Shown: positions 7,029-15,296, numbered from the stretch's first letter. The stretch is 36,302 bases of DNA from DAIDHZ01 sp035480255 (GCA_964630875.1 CAZVXF010000015.1:1-36302); one strand, 5' to 3'. The notes: a model not told the origin generated them from the sequence alone. A program made the numbers and translations.

Positions 7029-8538
7029 TTGTCGTCGAATAAAATACAAAGTCGTTTAAATGGATCGAATCATTGATTGCAAATTCCAAATGTGCGTTGG
7101 ATTTGCTGACAAGTTTCGTATAGTACGATTTATCGCTATACTCGAGATAGCGATAGAGTTCAGGATGCACCACCAGTTTGAGGGCGAATTGATTTTGACA
7201 CAAGACGAGCTTTTTTAACGCGCGTTCAATTTCAACAGATACACTTTCGTGACTCTTGATCAACCCGCTTCCTGAACAGTAAGGGCATGTTGTATAAATT
7301 GTTTGCGCAAGCGATTCGCGATTTCTTTGGCGAGTCATTTCCACCAGGCCAAATTCACTCATTCCGAGAATCGTACATTTTGCAGAATCTTCTTTCATGC
7401 ACTCTTTCAAATGATCCAGCACACGTCGCTGATTTTTTCGCACACGCATATCGATAAAGTCGCAAATGACAAGACCTCCAATATTACGAATGCGGAGTTG
7501 TCGTGCAATTTCCTCGACAGCTTCTAAATTGATCCGAACCAGCGTTTCTTCTACATCGCCACCCGTTGGATTCGTTGAGCTTCTACCAGAGTTGACATCA
7601 ATTGTGTGCATTGCTTCTGTTTGGTCAAAGAAGAGGTAGCCTCCCGATTTTAACCAAATCTTGGTGCGCATTGCTTTATCGATCTCTCGCTCCACGTTGA
7701 ATCGCTCAAACATTGGCATTTTGTCTCGATAAAATTCGAGTTTTATTGGGTGTTCGCCTTCGTACTTTTGATAGAGCTGTTTACACCTTTGGAATGTCGC
7801 ATAATCATCAATCAAGAGACGATCATATCTTTTATCAATACAATTGATCAGCGTACGCTTTACGAGATCTGATTCTTCAAATAATAATGTCGGACGATCA
7901 GACTTATCAAATTTCTCAACAATCATTTGCCAAGTATTAAACAAGTCCGTTGCCTCTTCAATGAGCATCTCAGTTGAGACTCTGGCGCTTGCAGTGCGGC
8001 AAATCAAACCCATATCTTGAGGCATTTCAAATGAGCGGATTAGTTTTTTCAGTTGATCGCGAATGCCAGAATCTTCAATTTTTTTGGACACTCCTCGATG
8101 GGAATTATTGGGTAACAAGACAAGGTATCTGCCTGCAATCGAAATATTCGATGTAAGGCGAGCTCCTTTGGAACCAATTGGCTCTTTAACAACTTGGACC
8201 AAAACAGGCTGTTCTGGTTTTAGAATTTGGGTAATATCTTTTGCTTTATTCGAAGGTTTCGACTCATTTTCAAATTCGAAATCCATGTCAAACATTTCTT
8301 CGAATTTTTTGCTGTTTTCCAAGATATCGCTAATGTGAATAAATCCATTTTCGCCTTCGTTGATGTCTACGAAAGCGGATTGAATATTGTGGAGAATATT
8401 CGTCACTTTTCCGCGATAAATATTCCCAGTAATTTGCCGCGATTTTTTTCGATCAATCACAAGGTCATAAAGTTGACCATTCTTTAGGTGTGCGTATCGG
8501 ATTTCTTTTGATTCAACGTTCAGTAAAATATCGTTCAT
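7006..8538 (-). CDS. rng: Ribonuclease G/E family endoribonuclease
   Basis: A 510-residue RNase G-like enzyme (called cafA or rne in chlamydial annotations) for rRNA maturation and mRNA decay. An S1 RNA-binding domain occupies about residues 37-135 (GNIYRGKVTNI...GFIHISDI). The catalytic magnesium site is marked by DVNSGR (Asp314) and ICDFIDMR (Asp360). A zinc-link cysteine pair CPYC (Cys418, Cys421) follows. There is no long C-terminal degradosome scaffold, so it is closer to RNase G than RNase E. The ATG at 8538 is three bases after the plsX stop, and its 3' end overlaps plsB. Confidence 0.93.
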   Translation of the reverse strand: MNDILLNVESKEIRYAHLKNGQLYDLVIDRKKSRQITGNIYRGKVTNILHNIQSAFVDINEGENGFIHISDILENSKKFEEMFDMDFEFENESKPSNKAKDITQILKPEQPVLVQVVKEPIGSKGARLTSNISIAGRYLVLLPNNSHRGVSKKIEDSGIRDQLKKLIRSFEMPQDMGLICRTASARVSTEMLIEEATDLFNTWQMIVEKFDKSDRPTLLFEESDLVKRTLINCIDKRYDRLLIDDYATFQRCKQLYQKYEGEHPIKLEFYRDKMPMFERFNVEREIDKAMRTKIWLKSGGYLFFDQTEAMHTIDVNSGRSSTNPTGGDVEETLVRINLEAVEEIARQLRIRNIGGLVICDFIDMRVRKNQRRVLDHLKECMKEDSAKCTILGMSEFGLVEMTRQRNRESLAQTIYTTCPYCSGSGLIKSHESVSVEIERALKKLVLCQNQFALKLVVHPELYRYLEYSDKSYYTKLVSKSNAHLEFAINDSIHLNDFVFYSTTNGQKIDT

Positions 8539-8541
8539 ACA

Positions 8542-9453
8542 TTAAAGCTTATCAGATTTAAGAGAGTTTTGAAAGTGTTTCATAAAATCTTTTTTTACGC
8601 GATCTATTGTTCCCAGCACTGCATTGAGAATGGCTTTTGGAGTTGAATATCCATGACATTTGACGACCAGGCCTTTTACGCCAAGTAAAACTGCGCCGGG
8701 GTAATCAGCATAATGGAGATTCTGTTTAAGATGCGTAAACTGCGGTTCCTTTGGGATTTGATCGAGAATTAAATTGGCCATCCCTTCGGCAGTTTTTAAG
8801 AAAATGTTCCCTGTGAATCCATCCGTTACAAGGGCGTCTACATCTCCGTCGAATACAGATTTACCTTCCACATTCCCTGCAAACTTAAAAGGAGGGTTTG
8901 CATATGTTTGAAGCAGATGATAAGCCTGTCTTAATTCTGACGTTCCTTTGAGAGGTTCTTCCCCAATATTTAAAAGTCCAATTCGTGGAGCACTTTTACC
9001 CATAGTTTGCAGATAAGCGGTTGCCATTAGAGCAAATTGTACGAGATGGGTTGCTTTGCATTGGATATTTGCTCCTAAATCTAAAACAGCTACAGGGTGC
9101 TTCTTTGCTGGGACATACGATAGAAATGCGGGTCGTGAAATTCCAGGAAAAGTTGAGAGGATCAGTTTAGAGCCTAAAACGAGTGCGCCAGAATTTCCAG
9201 CTGAAACAAGAGCATCGATTTGCCCTGATTTTAACATGCTAAGACCGACAAACATCGATGCATTCTTCTTTTTTCGAAGAGCCACAACTGGAGAGTCTGT
9301 CATTTGAACAAAATCAGAGGACTCAATAGGAATCAGTTCGACCCCATCTTGAGGAGAAATAGAATGGATTGCATCGAGTAGAATCTCAGGGGAATGATCG
9401 TTCCCCATTAAATCAACGCCGATGCGGTAGGTTTTATTCAGAGACAGCTTCAA
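8542..9453 (-). CDS. plsX: Phosphate acyltransferase PlsX, non-ATG start
   Basis: PlsX converts acyl-ACP to acyl-phosphate for phospholipid synthesis. The protein of about 303 residues has the family landmarks IGVDLMGNDHSPE at the N-terminus, SAGNSGALVLGSKLIL, DLGANIQCKATHLVQFA, LNIGEEPLKGTSE, and DALVTDGFTGNIFLKTAEG. No ATG precedes the conserved DLMGNDH. The best start is TTG 9453, eight bases after AAAGG on the - strand, placing the start 20 bases inside rpmF. The rpmF-plsX pairing is conserved in many bacteria. It is followed after three bases by the RNase gene. Confidence 0.92.
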   Translation of the reverse strand: MKLSLNKTYRIGVDLMGNDHSPEILLDAIHSISPQDGVELIPIESSDFVQMTDSPVVALRKKKNASMFVGLSMLKSGQIDALVSAGNSGALVLGSKLILSTFPGISRPAFLSYVPAKKHPVAVLDLGANIQCKATHLVQFALMATAYLQTMGKSAPRIGLLNIGEEPLKGTSELRQAYHLLQTYANPPFKFAGNVEGKSVFDGDVDALVTDGFTGNIFLKTAEGMANLILDQIPKEPQFTHLKQNLHYADYPGAVLLGVKGLVVKCHGYSTPKAILNAVLGTIDRVKKDFMKHFQNSLKSDKL

Positions 9454-9613
9454 CTACTTGGCCTTTGTAGTGACCACATGCTGGACACACTCTGTGTGGG
9501 AGTCTGCCTTTACCGCAATTTGAGCACTCGGAAAGGTTCTTTGGTTTTTTTGCATGGTGCGATCTACGTGAATTCTTTTTTGCGTTTGAAACGCGGTTAC
9601 GTGGTACTGCCAT
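9434..9613 (-). CDS. rpmF: 50S ribosomal protein L32 (bL32), zinc-ribbon form
   Basis: A 59-residue protein beginning MAVPRNRVSNAKKNSRRSHH, the standard L32 opening. Four cysteines in two CxxC-type pairs (Cys30/33 and Cys43/46, CSNC...CPAC) form the zinc ribbon, so this is the zinc-binding rather than the cysteine-free paralogue. AGGAG lies six bases before its ATG (9613), inside the end of the upstream DUF177 gene, which overlaps it by 17 bases. plsX begins within its 3' end. It is a large-subunit ribosomal component co-expressed with lipid genes, as in E. coli. Confidence 0.96.
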   Translation of the reverse strand: MAVPRNRVSNAKKNSRRSHHAKKPKNLSECSNCGKGRLPHRVCPACGHYKGQVVEAVSE

Positions 9614-10070
9614 TGGAATCTCCTAAATTGGAAAACGGAAAATTAGATGTTTCTTTTTGTTTTTCGTGCATGTATGAAGCAATTACCTTCCGTTCAGGAC
9701 AATTGCCTTGGTTGCATTCAGCATACTGCGGAAGCTCGATCAATAGAGACTCTCTCAAAAAATCTTTATAATCGTAAATGCCGCTTGGTATTTCATTTAT
9801 TGGAACAGCATGATAACAGTCTTTAACCTCTAAGTCTATCTCAATCATCTGATTGCAAATTGCGCAGGGCATTTTGAGTTTTGTCGATGCGTTGAGATGG
9901 ATAATCAGCTCAGCTTCTGTGAGATACGCCTCGCCGACAACATTCACAGGAGAATCCATTTTCAATTCTTCTTCCTGAATATCAAGAAAATCAGACTCAA
10001 AAGACTCATTGATTGTCTGAGTTTGTCCGTTTTTAAGACGATCGATCCAAATTTGAAAAGGGCTGCTCAT
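9597..10070 (-). CDS. yceD: YceD/DUF177-family protein
   Basis: A 157-residue member of the family that sits before rpmF in most bacteria, including E. coli yceD and, from memory, C. trachomatis CT809. Recognisable features are the CxxC pair in PCAICNQMIEIDLEV and a second cysteine pair in ECNQGNCPE near the end, with an acidic middle. The plant relative has been linked to 23S rRNA accumulation; a ribosome-related role is inferred here. It begins the - strand operon, with its start 120 bases from the divergent alr. Confidence 0.85.
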   Translation of the reverse strand: MSSPFQIWIDRLKNGQTQTINESFESDFLDIQEEELKMDSPVNVVGEAYLTEAELIIHLNASTKLKMPCAICNQMIEIDLEVKDCYHAVPINEIPSGIYDYKDFLRESLLIELPQYAECNQGNCPERKVIASYMHEKQKETSNFPFSNLGDSNGSTT

Positions 10071-10124
10071 AATATACAGGGCCGATTTTAACCTAAAATT
10101 GCCTTAAAATTCAAAGAAAAATAA

Positions 10125-10176
10125 CAGGATATCAGGTAGGTTAGCAAAAAAAAATTCTCTTATCCTGTATATCCTG
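10125..10176. repeat. Intergenic inverted repeat between yceD and alr
   Basis: CAGGATATCAGG (10125-10136) faces CCTGTATATCCTG (10164-10176), an inverted repeat broken by one extra base, around an A-rich loop. The right arm is followed by CTATCTTG, a further imperfect unit. It lies in the only shared upstream region of two divergent operons, so it could be an operator or a transcript hairpin in the alr leader. No factor can be named. Confidence 0.5.
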
Positions 10177-10190
10177 CTATCTTGTTTTTT

Positions 10191-11273
10191 ATGAATATTC
10201 CCCATCCCGCTTGGATAGAGATTGATTTAAACCAGTTCAAAAAAAATCTCCAATCTGTTCGTTGTATGATTGGGAATCGTTTATTGTGTCTTTGCGTGAA
10301 GGCCGACGCTTATGGACATGGCCTATGTGAAATAGGAAAGATTGCGGAGGAAGAGGGGGTCTATTCTTTGGCTGTTGCCTGTCTTAAAGAAGGAATTGCT
10401 CTTCGAAAGTCGGGGATTAAAATTCCAATTATTATTTTAGGCGCAATATTTGCAGACCAAATTCAAGATATTATTGAGTGGGATTTAGAATGTACGATCA
10501 GCTCCAGGTTCAAAGCAAATTTGATTTTGGATGCATGTTTACGCTTGAATCGACAGGCAAAAGTTCATTTAGAGGTAGATACCGGTTTACATCGCACGGG
10601 TGTAAGGTTAGAAACGGCAATCGAGATGTTGCCATGGATTTTGGGACAAAAATTCCTCCAGTTAATTGGAGTCTATTCCCATTTTGCATCTTCAGATCAA
10701 CCCAATGACCCGATTACACTCGAACAAATTCGCAAATTTCAAGTTTTAAAGGAAACTTTTAAGGACGAAAAAATCATATGGCATTTAGCCAATTCGGGTG
10801 GTGTTCTGAACTATCCTCAAGCGCATCTTGATATGGTGAGAGTAGGCCTTCTCTGTTATGGTTATGGGAACTCGTTAGTGTCTTCTTGCTTTTCCGTGAA
10901 GGCGAAAGTGTCCTATTTTAAAGTCGTCGAAGCAGGCGAGGGAATTAGTTACGGGCACACTTATAAAACAGCAGATAAAACGCGCATAGTCACTGTTCCT
11001 GTAGGATATGGAGATGGATATATGCGCGCATTTTCCAATCGTGGAATTGTGATCATCAGAGGAAAAAAATATACCATATCAGGGATTGTGTGCATGGATC
11101 AATTTATGGTTGATATTGGAAATGATGACGTGTATATTGAGGACGAGGTGACATTGCTAGGGAAACAAGGAAAGGAAGCAATCACGGTGGAAGATGCGGC
11201 GAAAATAGCTGGCACTGTTCCTTATGAATTGCTTTGTTCTTTCAACGCTCGATTGTCCCGAATCTATATTTGA
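10191..11273 (+). CDS. alr: Alanine racemase, PLP-dependent
   Basis: A 360-residue racemase making D-alanine from L-alanine. The PLP lysine is Lys37 in CVKADAYGHG. The tyrosine base lies in ISYGHTYKTADKTR, and further landmarks are LEVDTGLHRTGV, MVRVGLLCYGY, VPVGYGDGYMRAF and GIVCMDQFMVDIG. Length is normal for the family. ATG 10191 is chosen because MNIPHPAWIEIDL matches usual alr N-termini; a TTG nine bases earlier is in frame. No clear ribosome binding site precedes it. D-alanine would feed the chlamydial peptidoglycan-like division ring. The sterol reductase gene begins nine bases after the stop. Confidence 0.93.
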   Translation: MNIPHPAWIEIDLNQFKKNLQSVRCMIGNRLLCLCVKADAYGHGLCEIGKIAEEEGVYSLAVACLKEGIALRKSGIKIPIIILGAIFADQIQDIIEWDLECTISSRFKANLILDACLRLNRQAKVHLEVDTGLHRTGVRLETAIEMLPWILGQKFLQLIGVYSHFASSDQPNDPITLEQIRKFQVLKETFKDEKIIWHLANSGGVLNYPQAHLDMVRVGLLCYGYGNSLVSSCFSVKAKVSYFKVVEAGEGISYGHTYKTADKTRIVTVPVGYGDGYMRAFSNRGIVIIRGKKYTISGIVCMDQFMVDIGNDDVYIEDEVTLLGKQGKEAITVEDAAKIAGTVPYELLCSFNARLSRIYI

Positions 11274-11282
11274 GGAGCAACA

Positions 11283-12593
11283 ATGTCTACTTTACGTACC
11301 CATCCATCGATTCATCATTATTTAGTGCCTCTTCTTCTTTTAACGCTTTGCCCGCCAGCAGTATTTATTTTTTGGTATGTTGGATCGCAGTTAGATGGCT
11401 CTTTTCTAGCATTCTGGAATCTAGTTTACGAGCAAGGGTTAATCACAGTGTTATGGAACATCTGGAAACCTGTTTTCTTTGGGTCTCCACTTGCTTGGAA
11501 AATGATCTTTGGATTTGGAGCCTTTCAATTGTTATTAATGCGCATAATTCCTGGAAAGCCCTTTCTTGGACCAATCACTCCGAAAGGAAATGTTCCTGTC
11601 TATAAAGCCAATGGTGTGCCTTGTTTTCTCATCACAATTTCGGCATTCATGGTTGCAACATATGGTCTCAATCTTTTCCCTGCTTCCATTCTTTATGATG
11701 AAATGGGACCGCTTCTTGGCGCGTTGAATTGTTTTAGCCTTCTTTTCTGCCTCGCGCTCTACTTAAAAGGAATTTACGCTCCATCCTCAAACGATTGCGG
11801 AAAAACTGGCAATTTCCTGTTCGATTATTATTGGGGAACAGAGTTATATCCACGCATTTTTGGCTGGGATGTAAAACAGTTTACCAATTGCCGTTTTGGA
11901 ATGATGGGATGGCCAATATTAATCCTTTCATTTGCAGCAAAACAAAGTGAATTATATGGTTTGAGCAATGCGATGGTCATTTCTGTTGTTCTTCAATTGA
12001 TCTACGTAGCGAAATTTTTTGTATGGGAAACAGGGTATTTCAGATCCCTTGATATTATGCATGATCGAGCAGGCTTTATGATCTGTTGGGGCTGCCTTGT
12101 TTGGGTGCCTTGCATATACACATCTCCTGCATTTTATCTTGTGCATCACCCAATTCAACTTAGCACAATCGCTGCATTCGTGATTTTTCTTGCAGGTTGC
12201 TCAAGCATTTTTGTGAATTATCTAGCCGATCGCCAACGCCAAAGAGTGCGCGCAATGAATGGCAAGTGCTTAGTTTGGAGATCTGAACCGCAATTAATTG
12301 AAGCTGTCTATCAAACACAAAACGGCGAACTAAAACAAAGTCTACTTCTCGCATCAGGCTGGTGGGGATTGTCCCGTCATTTTCATTATATTCCTGAACT
12401 TAGCGCCGCTTTTTTCTGGAGCTTGCCTGCATTATTCACGAACTTTTTCCCTTATTTTTACGTGACTTTCTTGACAATTCTCCTTGTCGATCGCGCGTTT
12501 CGTCATGATAAGCGTTGCAAAGACAAGTATGGTCCTTTCTGGGATTTGTATTGTGAAAAAGTACCCTACAAAATGATCCCTTACCTTTTTTGA
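11283..12593 (+). CDS. 7-dehydrocholesterol (sterol delta-7) reductase homologue, ERG4/ERG24 family
   Basis: A 436-residue polytopic membrane protein with roughly eight to ten hydrophobic segments. Its C-terminal half is close to animal and plant DHCR7: FFVWETGYFRSLDIMHDRAG, CWGCLVWVPCIYTSPAFYLV, NYLADRQRQRVR, GKCLVW, ASGWWGLSRHFHYIPEL and the terminal YCEKVPYKMIPYLF. The family reduces a sterol ring double bond with NADPH. Bacteria here are not expected to make sterols, so the likely substrate is host sterol. From memory, homologues occur in Coxiella and in Parachlamydia-related bacteria and are thought to derive from eukaryotes. A GAGGAG precedes the ATG and alr ends nine bases upstream, so the two are probably co-transcribed. 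Confidence 0.9.
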   Translation: MSTLRTHPSIHHYLVPLLLLTLCPPAVFIFWYVGSQLDGSFLAFWNLVYEQGLITVLWNIWKPVFFGSPLAWKMIFGFGAFQLLLMRIIPGKPFLGPITPKGNVPVYKANGVPCFLITISAFMVATYGLNLFPASILYDEMGPLLGALNCFSLLFCLALYLKGIYAPSSNDCGKTGNFLFDYYWGTELYPRIFGWDVKQFTNCRFGMMGWPILILSFAAKQSELYGLSNAMVISVVLQLIYVAKFFVWETGYFRSLDIMHDRAGFMICWGCLVWVPCIYTSPAFYLVHHPIQLSTIAAFVIFLAGCSSIFVNYLADRQRQRVRAMNGKCLVWRSEPQLIEAVYQTQNGELKQSLLLASGWWGLSRHFHYIPELSAAFFWSLPALFTNFFPYFYVTFLTILLVDRAFRHDKRCKDKYGPFWDLYCEKVPYKMIPYLF

Positions 12594-12664
12594 AAAAAAA
12601 TGTTTACACAATTTTAAAGAATTTGTTAATATTGCATTCGAAATTTTCAACAAAGGAGAATACA

Positions 12665-12973
12665 ATGAGCATGTCAGTAGGACCTCTAACAGTAAGTTGG
12701 GGAGTAACTCAACCAAACAATAAAACAAATAATATTTCACCTGGAGCAGCGGCTGCATTCATAGCAGGGGGAGCTGTTGCTGGTGCATTGGCAAATCAAT
12801 ATGTTGCACCTGTCGTACTACCTCCAGTTAAAGCAGCAGTTATCAATGGAACTAATAAGACAGTAGACTTTATAAGTGGCTTATGGAATAAAAAAACTCA
12901 GGACAACAAGAATGCTGCATCAGTTCCTGTGCCAGCACAACCAAGAAGATGGTATCTCCTCTGGCTAGCGTAG
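12665..12973 (+). CDS. Small hypothetical protein with one Gly/Ala-rich membrane segment
   Basis: I do not recognise this protein. The frame is open from 12590, but AAGGAG six bases before ATG 12665 fixes the start, giving 102 residues (MSMSVGPLTVSWGVTQ). Residues about 27-44 (GAAAAFIAGGAVAGALAN) form a small-residue hydrophobic helix. The C-terminus ends with RRWYLLWLA, a short aromatic stretch after a basic pair. A perfect terminator follows 20 bases after the stop, so it is a single-gene unit. It may be lineage-specific; membrane association is inferred from composition only. Confidence 0.75.
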   Translation: MSMSVGPLTVSWGVTQPNNKTNNISPGAAAAFIAGGAVAGALANQYVAPVVLPPVKAAVINGTNKTVDFISGLWNKKTQDNKNAASVPVPAQPRRWYLLWLA

Positions 12974-12993
12974 TTTGAATCGCTAATCTTTTC

Positions 12994-13022
12994 GACCTCT
13001 TGTTTTACAAGAGGTCTTTCTT
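12994..13022 (+). terminator. Rho-independent terminator
   Basis: GACCTCTTG (12994-13002) pairs perfectly with CAAGAGGTC (13008-13016) across TTTTA, followed by TTTCTT. It ends the transcript of the 12665-12973 gene and separates it from the Ser-rich gene. Confidence 0.9.
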
Positions 13023-13050
13023 AAAGACAATTCATTACTGAGGAAGCGAC

Positions 13051-13839
13051 ATGGCAAGTTGCATATGTAAAATTGGAAGCTTTCATATCTACTCTGGGGA
13101 TCCTATTGGCTCTGAAAATAGTGCTTTGAAAACGACTGTCAAGGTAAGTGGTATTGTGGCTGTTTTTTTTGCTGGATATTTGTTAGGTCTCAATTGTGCA
13201 AATACTGTGAAAGGGGATACTTTAGTCGATGGATCTTCTGCCTCTCTCCCTCGAAATCCGCCTCCCACTCCATCTAGTTCGTGGGTCGAAGTTCCTTCTT
13301 CTTCATCTGATTCTCCCTCTCAAAATCCGTCTTTTTCTTCATCTAGTTCTTGGGTCGGAGTTTCTTCTTCAATTGCACCCGTTCCCGTTCGAGATCTTAG
13401 ATTGCCTCAAGGAGGATTTGATCCAAGCTCATCAAATTTGCTGACTACGTTAGCGAGTACTGCAACATATGCAAGTGATGGCGTTCAATCAGGAGGTTCT
13501 TCTCTTTCATCCCATCCATTGGATGGATCGGCAGCAGTAGGTCATGGAGTCACTGGCCCTTTTTCATGGATACAAACACGGGGAGTCGGTGCAACAGGAT
13601 CGGTAGCGGAAGATCAAGGGCGGACAGTTCCTTTTCCTAGAGCACGAGCAGGGAATAATAGAACCTCATCTCGGAACAATACCCCAGAAAATTTCGACAC
13701 AGTTTCTTCATCTGCTAGTGCTTCATCTGTTAGTGCTTCATCTGTTAGTGCTGCATCAGTTCAAACGATAGATGATGGGCAGTATATATTGCTTTCTGCT
13801 GGTTCTCGACCAAATTCCGCGCAGATATCTCCTCGTTAA
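13051..13839 (+). CDS. Ser-rich hypothetical protein with one N-terminal membrane helix
   Basis: A 262-residue protein with no recognised family. GAGGAAG stands seven bases or so before the ATG. After a short N-terminus with two cysteines comes a hydrophobic helix at about residues 31-48 (VSGIVAVFFAGYLLGL). The rest is low-complexity and rich in Ser, Pro, Gly and Thr. Two diverged repeats of SSSWVEVPSSSS type (near residues 75-105) and a run of SSxSA units near the C-terminus are visible. The latter is encoded by a 15-bp tandem repeat. The layout suggests a membrane-anchored or secreted disordered protein; a surface or effector role is a guess. Confidence 0.72.
   Translation: MASCICKIGSFHIYSGDPIGSENSALKTTVKVSGIVAVFFAGYLLGLNCANTVKGDTLVDGSSASLPRNPPPTPSSSWVEVPSSSSDSPSQNPSFSSSSSWVGVSSSIAPVPVRDLRLPQGGFDPSSSNLLTTLASTATYASDGVQSGGSSLSSHPLDGSAAVGHGVTGPFSWIQTRGVGATGSVAEDQGRTVPFPRARAGNNRTSSRNNTPENFDTVSSSASASSVSASSVSAASVQTIDDGQYILLSAGSRPNSAQISPR
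13708..13752 (+). repeat. Three tandem 15-bp units inside the Ser-rich gene
   Basis: TCATCTGCTAGTGCT (13708-13722) is followed by two units of TCATCTGTTAGTGCT (13723-13737 and 13738-13752), then a partial GCATCAGTT. Each unit keeps the reading frame and encodes SS(A/V)SA. The near identity of the units indicates recent slippage or duplication. Confidence 0.9.
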
Positions 13840-13847
13840 ATGAGAAA

Positions 13848-14864
13848 TTAGAGAGTTTCTTTAAAGAAAGTAATCGCGAACTGGGTTGCATCTTTGTGAA
13901 TCGGTGTCCAGTTGATTCCAGAAGGATTTCCTACCGCCTTTTGAAGCAGTGTGTAACCTTTTTCCGTCATTCGATTGAGGAACGCGTAATGAGATGTCTT
14001 GTTTTTTAAGAGCTTCAATTTGAAGGGAGTCATGTTTTGGATAATTTTGTTCGCATGATCTTGATGTGGAAGCACTTCATCATCGATTGAAGCAATTAAA
14101 CCAATTGGAGTTTTGATCTGCTTTAAACTTTCCGGTTGATAAGCAAATGTGGCTGGACAGATGAGTAAAATAGATCGAATTCTTGGTTCTAAATAACTTT
14201 TCTCAGCATCAGAAAAATCAAGTGTATTAAACGATTCTTGAGATACATCTCCTGCTAACTTTAATTGCATAGCAGCAACTTCTTTCACATATTTTGCTTC
14301 GGCGCCGGCCAAAGCAAGGCCTGTCATGCCCCCCATTGAATATCCAACAAATCCAATTTTTTGTTGATCGATCTGATTTTTATATTCTGGATTTTCAAGT
14401 AAGCAGGTTAAGGCAAAAGAAATATCTTTTGCACGATCCCAAAAGCAAAAACTTGAAAGGGGATTGTATTGATACCATGCATTCCCATGATGCTCTACTG
14501 ATGCAACAATATAGCCTTGGCGAACTAAAGCGTCTGCAAGCCATGTTCTTTCACGACGATCTCCACGATGACCGTGAGACATAAGAATCAGCGGATACTT
14601 TTGTTTCATCTTGGAAAGGCTGACATTTCTTGCTTCTTTTGGATGAATCCAGACGCTATCGTCAGTTATATCATAGATAAAATTTTGTTCATCGGTTGGG
14701 TACCAAAATTCCACTATCACAGGCCGATTGCGTTTTTCGTCGTGGAAGTTTAACGTGCGAACACCAATCGCGTCGCTGATCAAAGCAACTTCGTTTGAGT
14801 GCTTTTGCATCGCAATCGGGTTAGCAATGCCAAGTAAACAGAAGATAAGGGCTGTCCAAATCAT
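13848..14864 (-). CDS. Secreted alpha/beta hydrolase, dienelactone hydrolase / PAF-acetylhydrolase-like
   Basis: A 338-residue hydrolase. The N-terminus MIWTALIFCLLGIANPIAMQ looks like a signal peptide, so it probably acts beyond the inner membrane. The nucleophile elbow is GYSMGG (FVGYSMGGMTGLALAGAEA), the acid is probably in SIDDEVLPHQDH, and the base is His in TSHYAFL. The oxyanion region reads LILMSHGHRGDRRERTW. The layout matches the COG4188-type predicted dienelactone hydrolases and PAF acetylhydrolases; the true ester substrate is unknown and could be a host lipid. The small DUF3096 gene lies 41 bases upstream on the same strand and may share its transcript. Its stop is eight bases from the convergent Ser-rich gene. 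Confidence 0.82.
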   Translation of the reverse strand: MIWTALIFCLLGIANPIAMQKHSNEVALISDAIGVRTLNFHDEKRNRPVIVEFWYPTDEQNFIYDITDDSVWIHPKEARNVSLSKMKQKYPLILMSHGHRGDRRERTWLADALVRQGYIVASVEHHGNAWYQYNPLSSFCFWDRAKDISFALTCLLENPEYKNQIDQQKIGFVGYSMGGMTGLALAGAEAKYVKEVAAMQLKLAGDVSQESFNTLDFSDAEKSYLEPRIRSILLICPATFAYQPESLKQIKTPIGLIASIDDEVLPHQDHANKIIQNMTPFKLKLLKNKTSHYAFLNRMTEKGYTLLQKAVGNPSGINWTPIHKDATQFAITFFKETL

Positions 14865-14905
14865 GGGATTGGATTTTATCTCAATTTATGTACGAAAGCA
14901 AGGTT

Positions 14906-15040
14906 TTAATATTTATTGATTAGCTCAAGGATTCCAAATACGATTAAATAAACGGCGATCACATAGTTCAAAATAGCTGGATAAACGAGGATTAATAGTC
15001 CTGCGATAATAGAAATAACTGGGCTAATCATTGGGTGCAT
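14906..15040 (-). CDS. DUF3096-type 44-residue membrane protein
   Basis: A short gene, with start ATG at 15040 and a perfect AAGGAG six bases upstream (15047-15052). It encodes MHPMISPVISIIAGLLILVY and then PAILNYVIAVYLIVFGILELINKY. Two short hydrophobic hairpin helices with PxLLNYxxAxYLIxxGIxEL spacing match, as I recall, the small DUF3096 family of unknown function. It is followed 41 bases later by the hydrolase and preceded by MITE copy 2. The strong ribosome binding site and family match support it as real despite its size. Confidence 0.82.
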   Translation of the reverse strand: MHPMISPVISIIAGLLILVYPAILNYVIAVYLIVFGILELINKY

Positions 15041-15130
15041 AAAAAACTCCTTAAATATTTTGAGGCAAGTACCTCTTTTTATCTATAAACAGGAGTCAAA
15101 ATTCTTTGCAACTAAGTAAAAAATTTTAAT

Positions 15131-15296
15131 AACCTGAACTTTGGATTTGTTCTCCTCAGAATCAATCGAGATTTTCGATGAGGTTTTGTGTTTTTTTGCG
15201 AAACCCATAGCCAAAGGTTCTACGGGTGAGTAAAAAAATGCAAAAAATCGCGAAAAGATCCTTGATTGTGAAAGAGATAAACCCGAAGTTTAGGTT
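15131..15296. mobile_element. 166-bp MITE, copy 2 (inverted relative to copy 1)
   Basis: It starts AACCTGAACTTTGGATTT and ends ...CCCGAAGTTTAGGTT. Read on the - strand it matches the 3010-3175 element over its full 166 bases with about eight or nine differences. It is flanked by AAT on both sides (15128-15130 and 15297-15299), a 3-bp target duplication different from copy 1's GTT. It separates the MFS transporter from DUF3096 on the - strand, and its last two bases form part of the transporter's stop codon. Confidence 0.88.
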
